Below are positions 21,546 to 32,600 of a stretch of DNA of 45,790 bases, piece by piece. Origin of the DNA: Podaxis mareebaensis (lineage: Eukaryota > Basidiomycota > Agaricomycetes > Agaricales > Agaricaceae); the NCBI GenBank assembly GCA_018524725.1, contig JAEUWP010000236.1, positions 1 through 45,790 of the forward strand, in the 5' to 3' direction. Every line of letters starts with the position of its first letter. The stretch's first letter is position 1. Position numbers and translations under genes: made by a program. The notes below the pieces were generated by a model. It was not told the DNA's origin, did no database searches, and worked only from the letters and a program-made list of their open reading frames with translations.

Positions 21546-22436
21546 TGTTGATTAAGTTTTTGTGGGAGAGGCCTATGGTATGGGGAGATTGGGGTTGCAC
21601 ATTTATACCATTTCGCACCTGCGGGTCCGAGGGCTGGGATGTCGCATTGGCACCGGTGACATTGTAGTTGGGAGTTCCAAGCTGACTGGTTTTTCCGAGA
21701 AAACCAGTGGTTGGAAGAACAACGCGCGTTGCGGAAAGCGCGCGGGTGGTTCAGATTTAAGCGAGAAGACTTGGACGGAGTTTTTTGTTGAGGTCAAATG
21801 CCAAATTCTTGGTATATATAACTTCTCCGGAATAATTTGGGGAGTGTTTTTCCAGGAAGTCGTTTCTATCGTCAAGGCCGACCGAGTTGCAGGTGCTCCA
21901 CTGAGACTGCCAAGGACTGCCAGCAGTAAGGTTATCTCGGATATTCGTGGAGCCAATACGAATCCCGCATCGTTGAGTTCCGCGGCAGATCATGGGACTG
22001 TAGAGGATAGGTTGCCAGGGCAGTAGTATTCAGTGTATCATTTTTCCTGTTTATTGCGAAGCCGGCGGCTTGGGACGTATTCTGCGTCGGTGCATTGTGG
22101 ATTCCGCAAGAAATTTGGCGAAAGTTGTTGCACCGCCGTGATATCAAATCCGTGAAGTAATACATCAAGGAAAGATCAGAGTTTGCATGTGCGCCTCAAA
22201 GGCTACGGGTACACAAAGGTAAGGTGTGAGCAACAGTGCCATGACGATTTCACGTGGAATTTAAACTGAAGTTTGGACATCAATATTGGGAGGAAGACAC
22301 ATGCCATCGGATTATTTTTGGCGTGCGTCATTGATTGTCCAAATGTGATCATTCTAACCTTCCCCACCACCAACTATTCCGCATTGTCCAGCACTTGGCT
22401 GCTACCCCCCATAACATATCACTAGAGATATTTGAT
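21546..22436. promoter_or_regulatory. Divergent intergenic region between the LPMO and TSC10 genes
   Basis: These 891 bp separate the LPMO start and the reductase start. Apart from the TATA-like box on the LPMO side no gene, RNA or clear repeat is seen. Open frames of 78-154 codons on both strands have no family features. Confidence 0.45.
21601..21608 (-). promoter_or_regulatory. TATA-like box of the LPMO gene
   Basis: On the minus strand TATAAATG lies about 56 bp upstream of the LPMO start codon, a usual position for a fungal TATA box. It is a sequence match only. Confidence 0.45.
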
Positions 22437-23872
22437 ATGTTCGGTCTTTTCTCGAGGAAATGGAATCCTGATGGACTGGTGGGTCCTTGCTCCTTTTGAC
22501 CACCACGTATCTATGTTCACTCGTGGCAACCACCTCGCGTATAACACTTAGCACTGCTATGTCACTGGTGGCAGCGCAGGTCTTGGCTTGTCACTAGCGA
22601 AGCTCCTTGTGCGAAAAGGAGCAAATGTGTCCATTGTTGCGCGAGACCAAGCAAAGTTGGATAAGGCACTTGAGGAACTCGAGGTACGTAGCTTGCCCCT
22701 CGTTCTACACTCCGTAGGTTGACTTGGTGTGACTTGCAGGCTGAAAGACAGAATCCGAATCAGAGATTATATGCTTACTCGTTTGGGTTAGACACTGCCC
22801 AAGCTTCGACGGAGGCTCTTGAGGCAGTCTGTAGGCCTTACGATGGTGAACCGCCGGACGCGACTTTCACTTGTGCAGGCGCTTCACGGCCTAAATTCTT
22901 TATGGAAATGACCGAGGAAGACCTGGTGAAGGGCATGACCAATGGGTACTGGATACAGGCTTGGACGGCTTGGGTGAGCTAGTACGGTGCATGGACATCC
23001 CTTTATATTGATAGAAAGTAAAGGCAGTTTCGAAGAAGATGGTTAAACAAGGGAAGAAAGGAAAGATCACGTTCGTTTCTTCAACCCTAGGCTACATGTC
23101 CATCGTGGGCTATGCATCATATTCACCGGCGAAACATGCGCTACGTGGTGAGTGAATTGTTACTCCAGGTCCATGAATTCGCTCTGAGTATCAATACGAA
23201 TCACAGGACTAGCTGATACCCTCCACTCGGAAATGTTACTATATGGAATTGATATTCACATTTTCTTCCCGCCAACCATGTTCACTCCGGGATACGAAGA
23301 AGAGAACAAGACCAAGCCAAAGATAACCCTGAAAATTGAAGAATCAGATGGTGGTCTTACCCCAGACCAAGCTGCATTGGCGCTTTTCCAGGGTAAGTCT
23401 TCCTTGCATTGAGTATCATTAATTGGGGCACCTTCGTTTACCCGGGGCGACTGGGCCCGAGTCGCACGAACGCGCCGAAGTGCCGATTGAGGATTCAACA
23501 CGTAAAAAGTTTCTTCCATACTTGGGCCCATATTCCAAATTTCTGGCAGCATGCGAAAGCGATTTATACTGATATCTAGCCTTTCTATAGGTGTCACAAG
23601 AGGACAGGCTCATATAACTGGCGACTTGATTACAAGCTTATTCCGAGCATCAACACGAGGGGCAGCGCCAAAGAACAACTGGATCATTGATGGGCTCTAC
23701 GACATGATTGCATATGTGAGTGATACAGCTCGTTCTCCCGAGGGGAAATTTTACCAGGTGTGGGGTGATTCAGGTTGCGACCCCGGTTTGGCGAGCGTCT
23801 GTGGACAAGACAGTGGCCTCACATGCAGCAGAGCATCAGGAATACCTTAGAGGGCAGGGATTTTACCTATGA
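22437..23872 (+). CDS. TSC10: 3-ketodihydrosphingosine reductase (TSC10 type)
   Basis: This short-chain dehydrogenase of the ER reduces 3-ketodihydrosphingosine with NADPH in sphingolipid synthesis. Seven exons (22437-22478, 22552-22683, 22740-22973, 23024-23147, 23207-23392, 23591-23715, 23774-23872) encode 313 residues. The cofactor motif TGGSAGLG is at residues 19-26, followed by VRKGANVSIVARD. Ser155/156 (VSSTLGYM) and Tyr169-x-x-x-Lys173 in YASYSPAKHALRGLADTLHS form the catalytic set. Family marks are FFPPTMFTPGYEEENKTKP and the C-terminal HAAEHQEYLR. The last intron must end at 23773; the nearer AG at 23759 would lead to an early stop. Intron 5 is long for this locus (198 nt). Confidence 0.9.
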
Positions 23873-24440
23873 ATTGTTTCGTGCGTATGCTTTAATATTG
23901 TTTCGTGTTAAATTACTTTGCTCTGTGCCGCCCTTCGTTGAGGAATATACCCCAGAATACGGAGGAATTTACCTTTATGGTTGTCGAGTGCACGTCCGCG
24001 GCTCCTTGGCAAACTAAACGGGTTCTGAAAGGGTCTAAAGCGTAAGGCCGCGCGTGCTTCGTATGCTTCGTTGTGTTTGTCTCGCTCGTATCCTCTGTAC
24101 CTGCAAGATCGCCGCACTGTGTGCGAACAGGGTGGTGGGTGCGATCACAGCGCATAGACAGCGAGCAACAGCGATAATGCAAGTAAGAGACGGGGCACTG
24201 GCATCGGAAATTGGAAAACGGAACTTCGAGCGAGGTTTAACTCTGGAGGCGGGTACTTTTGGGTGTGGGGAGGACAGTAGCCGAAAAAGGAAGAAGCGAT
24301 GACGTTAACAAGCGCAGGTTATGTATTCGGAGTGGAACACCCTGAAGCTGATATCTGACATAGATAGCAATCCCTTATAATCCCCATCTTCCTTCCAACT
24401 TCCCCACCCTCCTTCCTTGTCCTCTCTAACTCATCCCCTC
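23873..24440 (+). promoter_or_regulatory. Upstream region of the glycogen phosphorylase gene
   Basis: No gene is recognised. A TATAAT match lies near 24376, about 65 bp before the start codon, followed by a C/T-rich tract (24385-24440) typical of fungal core promoters. Confidence 0.45.
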
Positions 24441-27400
24441 ATGACCTCCACCATCGACCCAAACACTATCGGCAAACCTCAGCGCCAAAGGAGGCACGTC
24501 CGTACCCTCACAGGTGGGTTCCCATCCCCTTGCATCGATCGGGCTTGAGCTGAACCGCGTAGGTTACTTCCCCGAGACCGACGCGTCTGGCAAGGAGAAA
24601 TGGCCCAAGGGCGACGAAAAGATCTGGAAGGCCGGTATGCGTTCAGTCGATAAGGGTGAGTTGCAGACGTAGTAGGGTCGTTCTGTGACGCTCATGCCAG
24701 CTAAGACGTCTCCGACATCACCAAGAGCTTCGTCAACCACGTTCAGACTTCGCTCGCTCGTCAGCCATACAATCTTGGTATGTTACCAGTTTCTCCGGAG
24801 ACGAGATCGCAGGCTGAAGGATAGTAGATGATCTTGGTGCCTACCAAGCAGCGGCTTTGTCCGTCAGGGACAATCTTTTGGTAATGCAGACCCATGACCA
24901 AACTATCGTCGTTCTAAGAGATCGTATAGGTAAACTGGAACGAGACGCAACTCAACTACACGCGCAAAGCCCCCAAGCGTGCATACTATTTGTCCCTCGA
25001 GTTCTTGATGGGCCGAACTCTCGACAATGCCGTGCGTCGTTTCGATTACTTCCTTGGGAAGTTCGATCTAATGCTTCTATTAGCTTCTCAATCTTGGTCT
25101 CAAAGATAAGTACAAGAAAGGCGTTCAGCAACTCGGTTTCAACATGGAGGATGTCCTTGAAAAAGAGCGCGATGCTGCTCTTGGCAACGGTGGTCTCGGT
25201 CGCTTGGCCGCTTGTTTCCTTGATTCCTCCGCTTCGCAGGTGAGGTTTCGCCATCTCGACACACACGATGAGGCTTTGCCGGAATGTAGCGGTATTGACA
25301 TTCTCTCAGGAACTCCCCGTTTGGGGTTACGGCTTGAGGTACCAATATGGTATCTTCCAGCAGTTGATCTCACCTGAGGGCAACCAGCTCGAGGTTCGTT
25401 TGAGCTACCATGAACTGTGCGCAGTCCTCACTCTTTCCTTTAGGCTCCAGATCCATGGTTGGAACACCAAAATCCTTGGGAGGTAAGGTCATTTAGATTC
25501 CAGTTGATATCCTCTCATATATGATGATAGTTGCCCCGTCTTGATGTTACCTATGAAGTGCGGTTCTACGGTCAAGCAGAGCGCCTTCCGGATAACAGTG
25601 GCCGTGCGATCTGGACTGGCGGTCAGGAAGTTCTGGCAGTCGCTTATGATGTCATGATTCCTGGTTACAAGACCAAGACGACTAACAACTTGAGGCTTTG
25701 GGAGAGTAAGCCCAAGCGAGGCTTTGACTTGAATTCTTTCAATGGTACGCTCTTTCTTATTGTTCACAATTGTTCCTGACAGATGTTACTGTAGCTGGTA
25801 ACTACGAGGCTGCTGTTGAGTCGTCCAACAGCGCAGCAGCCATCACTTCAGTTCTTTACCCCAACGATCACACGTAAGAGGCTTTCAACTATATACCTTG
25901 TCCTACTAATAACTTTTTCCCAGTACCTGTAAGTTTACTGCAGCCTGGTTGCGACGTCACTAACGAAGGTCTAGTTGGAAAAGAGTTGAGGTTGAAGCAA
26001 CAATAGTATGTCTTTCATCGCGGAAAACTTGGGCTAAATTCTTACCTTCGTTTAGCTTCTGGACAGCAGCTAGTTTGGCCGATATCCTTCGCCGATTCAA
26101 GAACATTGGCAAGCCGATCACTGAATTCCCTGACTGTGAGTTGTGTCTTATGTTTTGGTCGAAACCCCTGTAATGGTCTCGTTAGATGCTGCCATTCAGC
26201 TGAACGATGTAAGATTTCCCCGTATCATCCCGAACTGAAGCCGAATCCGATATGATCAGACCCACCCCACTCTTGCGATTCCCGAGTTGATGCGCATCCT
26301 TATTGATGAAGAGGAACTCTCATGGGACCAAGCGTGGCAAATTGTGACTAACACTTTCTTCTATACCAATCACACCGTCTTGCCTGTGAGTACACTTGTC
26401 TAACTTCGTTTGTCAAGGCCGGATAATTAATGAAGCTCACAGGAAGCCTTGGAGAAGTGGCCGGTTCCCTTGGTTGAACACGTTCTTCCTAGGTATTTCA
26501 CACCACTCTTCATGATGTTCCAAACACTGACGGTGACTTCGTAGGCATATGCAAATCATCTATGATATTGTGAGCTATATTTAAATGAGTCACAAATCGT
26601 TTACTAACCCTCGTAGAACCTGTTCTTCCTACAAGGTACAAACTTCGTTAGCGGTCCGAACCCCGTATTCACATTTTACCAGCTGTTGAGAAGAAATTCC
26701 CCGGCGACCGCGAGAGACTTGCGAGAATGTCCTTGATTGAAGGTATAAACACCCGCCCCAGATGGTTGTCCTATTTCTCACTTCTTCGTTCTAGAGGGCT
26801 TCCCTAAACAAGTCAGGATGGCACACTTGGCTTGCATTGGTAGGTAGTTCATCATGTCACGGAAGGTTTTGATTGAAGAGGTTTTAGGTAGCCGCAAGGT
26901 GAACGGCGTTGCTGAGGTATTATCACTCCTATCCTGCCTTGGCTGTGACATCTGAAATGATCACAGCTTCACTCCGAGCTCGTAAAGACCACAATCCTCA
27001 AGGATTTCGTCGAGTTTGAAGGCGTCAGCAAGTGTGTTCTGACTATGTTTCTTGTTCAATCTGGATCCTGACTTCTACTAGGTTCGGCAACGTGACAAAC
27101 GGAGGTGCGAAAGAATGGCTGCGAGATTGTGCTCTCAGTACTCAAACACACCTACAGTTACCCCTCGCCGCTGGCTTGATCAATGCAACCCAGAGCTTAG
27201 CAACCTCATTGCCGAGACATTGAAGATCGACAAGAGCGTCTGGCTCAAAGATTTTACTAAACTCGAAGGCCTCTTACCCTTCGCCGAGGACAAGGAATTC
27301 CGTCAGAAGTGGGCTGCCATCAAACAACGCAACAAGGAACGCCTCGCCAAGTACGTTGAGACCACCCTCGGATTCACTGTTCAAACGGATGCTATGTTCG

Positions 27401-28744
27401 ATGTGCAAATCAAGGTAAGCTGACAGTATTAATGGAGGATGCATTTGTTAAACTGTACCCCTAGCGTCTACACGAATACAAGGTATTTCGCCCACCCCTG
27501 GAATAAACCAGCACTAACGTTTCGCAGCGCCAAACACTCAACATCCTTGGCGTCATTCACGTGAGTTGCGTCAGTCAGGGTGTGCGCGTATTCGACACTA
27601 ATGCCTGTTAATTAGCGCTACCTCACGCTGAAGAGCATGACTCCAGCTGAGAGGAAGAAGTGCAACCGCAAGGTCGTCTTCTTCGCTGGAAAGGCTGCCC
27701 CTGCTTGTAAGTGCCTTGTTGTAACCGGTACAATACGGATATTTATGACATCACTGTTCAGATTACATTGCTAAGCTCGTATGTTATCGTGATCACTGTG
27801 GCCCCCAGTCTTGTCTCACCATATCTAATCTAGACTATCCGTCTTATTGTCAATGTCGCCCGTGTCATCAATGAGGACCCCGACACCAAGGAGTTCTTGC
27901 AACTCTACTTCCTTCCCGATTATTCGGTATCTCTCGCCGAGATCTTGATCCCTGCTTCCGATATCAGCCAACATATCTCCACGGCCGGAACTGAAGCTTC
28001 GGGCACTTCGAACATGAAGTTCTGCATAAATGGTGGTCTTTTGCTTGGTACCGTCGGTAAGCTGCTAACCTTCTATTCTCAAGTTCTAAATATTGACCTT
28101 ACCTTCAGATGGTGCCAATATCGAGATTGCCGAAGAGGTTGGCGAGAACAACGTCTGTAAGTAAAACCCACTCGTATTATTCGAGCTAGATGTTCACGTA
28201 TACTCCTAGTCTTCTTCGGTCACTTGACTCCGTGAGTACTCTCCATGAATCTAAAATCTTTTATAGAAATCTAACAAGCTGCATCCAGTGCCGTCGAGGA
28301 TCTCCGCTACCAGCACGTATATCACCCTATTCCTATTGAACAGAAGTGTCCGGCTCTCGCAAACGTCCTGAACCAAGTCTCCGCTGGACGCTTCGGCGAC
28401 GGTAGTGTTTACGAGCCGTATGTGATCGAGTGTGGCTTTTCGGTGTATTGCTGACTTGCCCTTCTTCTAGTCTCCTTAACACTATCCGCCAAGGAGATTA
28501 TTACCTCCTTACTGACGACTTCGACTCTTATATTGCTGCCTTGGCCATGGTTGACGAAGCCTATCTCGATAGGGATGAGTGGACCAAAAAGTCAATTAGG
28601 ACGACTGCTAAGGTAAGTCCTTGGACTTCTGCCATCTTAGGAGTTCCCTGACGCTGGCCTCAGATGGGCAAGTTCAGCTCCGACCGTGCGATCCTTGAGT
28701 ATGCTGAGAGCTACTGGAACTTGGAACAGACTCCCGTTCCTTAG
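24441..28744 (+). CDS. GPH1: Glycogen phosphorylase
   Basis: This cytosolic enzyme releases glucose-1-phosphate from glycogen using pyridoxal phosphate. The frame is split into more than 20 exons and runs from [14 protein letters not shown] to a stop at 28742-28744. Blocks in order: [135 protein letters not shown], whose Lys binds PLP; and GTVDGANIEI. The C-terminal block [18 protein letters not shown] also matches. No stop or frameshift was met in the parts checked. One exon (25924-25928) is only 5 nt. The N-terminal region is short, as in other fungal enzymes, with no clear cAMP-dependent kinase site recognised. Confidence 0.93.
25924..25928 (+). other. 5-nt microexon of the phosphorylase gene
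   Basis: TACCT lies between an AG acceptor and a GTAAGT donor. Including it joins YPNDHT to [13 protein letters not shown] in frame and keeps the spacing found in the yeast and human enzymes. Without it the frame is lost. Confidence 0.7.
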
Positions 28745-29693
28745 ATTTTCTTGGGATCCTTAAAATCATAAAATTGCTACGACTTGACGGACAAGTTACG
28801 AGCTCCAATTACTCTTGCCGTGCTGTTTAAATACCTAGGATATATAATCTCACCTCTTGTATTTTCTTGCGGGACATCAGAAGATTGCTTCCAAGATTTT
28901 CCTTTTCTTTTCGGGGTGGGGTGGGTGCTCATCATTGCTTACAACGTATGCTCGTGTCACCAAGGACACGCCACTATCAACTTGGAGAGACACAGTATCA
29001 TGCTGCTCCTGTCGAGCGTTGTCATTACTACTGACCTGTACAGAGACCTCTAAACGAGCTTGAGTATCTGCCATTCCTCCGCATCCTTAACGAACTTTTG
29101 CGTTCACACATGGACATACTCTTATTGTTATTGATCGTGTCCCAAGTCTGTTCAAGTCCGTATGCATATACGCTAGATCACGCTATGCAGTTTCTGTCTT
29201 TTATCGCAAAGCACAAGTCGTACGAAATCTTGGGGCCCGACGAAGGTGCTTGCTGCCGTAAGTCTGGGATTATGCGGTAAGATAACCGGTTCGAAAACGT
29301 CGAGAGTTCTCGCATCTAAGTTGGAATTGGACGAAGGAAAGCACACGCGGTTAAACAAAACCAAGGAGGCGTAGATACAGTGACTGAACAATACAATAAA
29401 GCGAACATTCCAGAGTGGACGTAAGGGGTATTATGCATACCAAAACAAGACATTGATGAAGAACGAAACAAACAATGAGGAATAACAAGGCTCGTACAAC
29501 AAGAGGATAAAGATCTGGGGTACAAATTAAGCAAGGGTATACTCATCCAATGATTATGGTGGCCATAGAGGGCAAAATACCAAGACTTAGGGAATGCAAT
29601 AGCGAATAGCTGAGAAAGGTCTGCTCAATCATTGGGACGATGTTTAATAGTCAGAGTAGCGTGCAAAGCTCACAGGAAACGTCACATTGATCC
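28745..29693. other. Gene-free interval between convergent genes
   Basis: This holds the 3' regions of the phosphorylase and Msb1-like genes. Short open frames on both strands have no motif. Nothing else is recognised. Confidence 0.5.
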
Positions 29694-32600
29694 TTAGTCA
29701 TCTTTGGTAGTTGCGGTCGAGACCTCAGGAGAAGACTCAGGAGGAACGGCTTCAGAAGGAGCTGGATATTGGTTTGAGAAAACGTATACGAAAAACGCTG
29801 ATGCAAGTCTTACCTTCAGCCGTGGCAGATTGGGCGTCGTGTTTAGCTGGGGAAAAATTGAAACTGGTTAGTAAAATCTTAGGTCGAATGTTAAGGGAAC
29901 GCACCGTCAGCGGTAGGTGTTTCAGTGGGTATCTCATCATCAACCTTTTCTTTCTCAAAAGTGTGGTGGTCGTTGCCGTTTGCGGTTTCTGGCGCTGGTG
30001 CAGCAGTGGCCTCGCCATTCATAGCAAGAACTTCGGCTGCATCTTCGATCACTGAGGTAGGAGGCTGAGTAGCGTGTTCAGGTTCTACTGCTTGGGCAGG
30101 TTCGTCTGTGGTGGCGTGGTTGACCGGCGGAGCAGCTGTGGGTTCCAGAGATTCCGTTTCGGATACAGGAGTCTCGTCATTGGAAGCAGGAACAGGGTTG
30201 TTGATCGTATCTGCCTCTGCAACCTGATGAGTAGCATCTATGGTTTCAGCGGTTTCGGCGGCTGACTTCTCAATTTGGTTGAGGGCAGGGGCGGGGGACC
30301 CTGTCGATCCGTGGAGGGCCGGGATGGTCTCGGCCGGAGTATGGTCAGCGGGGGTTTCACTCACGGTGGACTTTTCCTCTGCTCCGGTAATGACGGGTTC
30401 AGTTGCAGCGACAAGTCCATCAGCAGGCTTGACTTCCGTTTCAGGAACAGCAGTGGGTATAGGAACGGCGGCTTCCTCTTGGGAAGCCTCAACAGTGGGT
30501 GGTGTTTCTTTAGGTGAGGGCTCTAATGGAAAGGGCTATTAATATGCATTACATGTAAAGTAGTATCAGATTCACCTTCAGTGTCCTTTGTTATCTCAGG
30601 TTCGGCCACGACCTCAGGGGTAGGTTCGAGCGGCTGTTCAACGGACACCTCAGATTCTTTGGCGACCGGTGCCTCCTCGATTGACGGAGCTGCCGGAACT
30701 GACTCTGTGTCGGCGACAGGAGTTTCAACAACAGAAGCGGGTTGTTCGGCGACTTCATCCTGAATGTCCACCTCAGAACCAAGTGGGCCGTCATCTGTGA
30801 CCGGTTCCGGGATCGCAACAGCTGGTTCCTCGATAGTAGGTTCATACGAAACAGCCACTTCTTCAACAGTTGGTTTAAGGGCGGGTTCCTCAACTACGAC
30901 TGCCGCATGTTCAACTGCAACGGGTTCCTCAGCCACAAGTGATTCTCTAACAGGTTCTTCGATCGGAGCGGGTGCTTCGTCAGCAACTGGTTCCTCCAAC
31001 TCTCCGACGGTCACTGGCTCGTCAGGCTCTGCAGCTGTAGGTTGTCCAACAGCAGCGACATCTTGAGTCGCGGGTCCCGTAGGATGGGTGTGTTCTTCCG
31101 TGGTTATATGCTCCTCGATGACAGCGGGTTTCTCGGCTGCGGTAGGCTCCTCGACAGCAGTAGACGCAGGTTCTTCAACGGGGGTGTGTTCGTCTGCAGC
31201 GGCCGACTCAGCCTCTGGTTCCCCTTGAACAGGCACTTCTGCCACAGTTTCTTTTGTGCCCCCAGCGTCCGAGACGATTTCCTCGACCGAAACAGTCTGT
31301 TCCATCGTCACTGGCTCTTCTACGGCATTGGTCACCTCGGCAACGGAAGGTGCCTCGACAGCGGTAGGCTCTTCAACAGCGGAGGCAGCCTCGTTGGCGA
31401 CTGCACTGGCTTCTTCAATTACGACCGCGGCGGCTTCCTTGCTCGGTTCCTCGAAAATGGAAGTGGGTTCCTCGACAGCAGGTTTCTTTGCAGGTGTCTC
31501 GACAGCAGTGGACGCAGGTTGGTCAGCAGTGGCAGCAAGTTCTTCGACGGTTTCCACGATAGGCTCTTCGGCAACAGGAACTTCAGTTGTGGCTGGCTCC
31601 TCAGCTGCGACCGGCTCTCGCACAAGTTCTTGGGCTGCTCCAGGTTCTTCAAGCGCAATGTGCTCTTCGATGGAAGCGGCTTCTTCAAGAGGTGCAGGTC
31701 CTGCAGACTCCTCGACAGAAACGGCTGCGACAACCGGCTCCGAGGTTACGAGTACCTTGCGCTCTTCGGCAGCGGGTAGTTCAACAGCAAGTGCCTTCAT
31801 AGTGATGGGCTCAGGGGTCCTCATTGTAGTCGCGGGTGGTTCAGAAGGAATATCAACGGCAACCACGCGCTCTTCAACTGTAGGTGGTTGGACTGATTCG
31901 TCTGAAAGTGCTAGGGCCGCTTCTGTCACCTCTACTTCCTCAGCTGGAGCAGAAACGGCTTCTTCAGGGACAAGAGCTGTGGTTTGTTGCGCAGAGGGTG
32001 TTTCCTGAGGAAGCGCCGAGGCGGCAGGGTCCTCGTGCGCATCGCGGGTCGTTACGTCGTCTATTGTGGTGGCGGGAACTTCAGGCTCAGAAACTGAGAT
32101 CGCGGCGGGAACAGCAGGCTGGGCAGGTTCTTCGGGTGTCTTGAGGTCTGAAGACGGCATGACAGCAGCGACAACAAGAGCATCCTCTGGCTTCTCAACA
32201 GCAGTAGCAGGCGTGTGTCCATTGGCGGCAGGAACCTTCCCAGCAGGGGCAGGCTGATCTCTAGCTTTCTCCTCCACCTGAGCAACAGAAGATTGGGCTT
32301 CGTCAACGGCTTTCGTGTGCTCCTGGGCAATCTTGGAAGCGTCATCAGCTTGAGGCGAAGTAATCGGTTGATCCTCCTCGGCGGAAACGGACGCAACGGC
32401 GACGGCAGCACCTGCAACAGCAGCAACGCCAGCCGCTGCAACTGGAACGGCAGTATTTAGATCATCCTTCTCAACTGGCTTGTCAACAGCCTCCTTGGGA
32501 ACCTCCGTGGATTTACGTGCAACGTCGGTAGACTGTCTAATCGCATCCATCGACTTTCTCGCTGCATCGGCAGACTTCCTAAATTTCGGCGAAGGAATCC

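Noticed and set aside
21562..22026. 154-codon plus-strand open frame upstream of the LPMO gene
   Set aside because: It has no motif and covers the likely LPMO promoter.
23551..23850. Plus-strand frame running through the last exons of the reductase in a different frame
   Set aside because: It ignores the splice site at 23773 and loses the conserved C-terminal HAAEHQEYLR.
30581..32460. Long Ser/Thr/Gly-rich plus-strand open frames, up to 250 codons
   Set aside because: They are antisense to the low-complexity tail of the Msb1-like gene, whose minus-strand frame is continuous and splices in phase on both sides.
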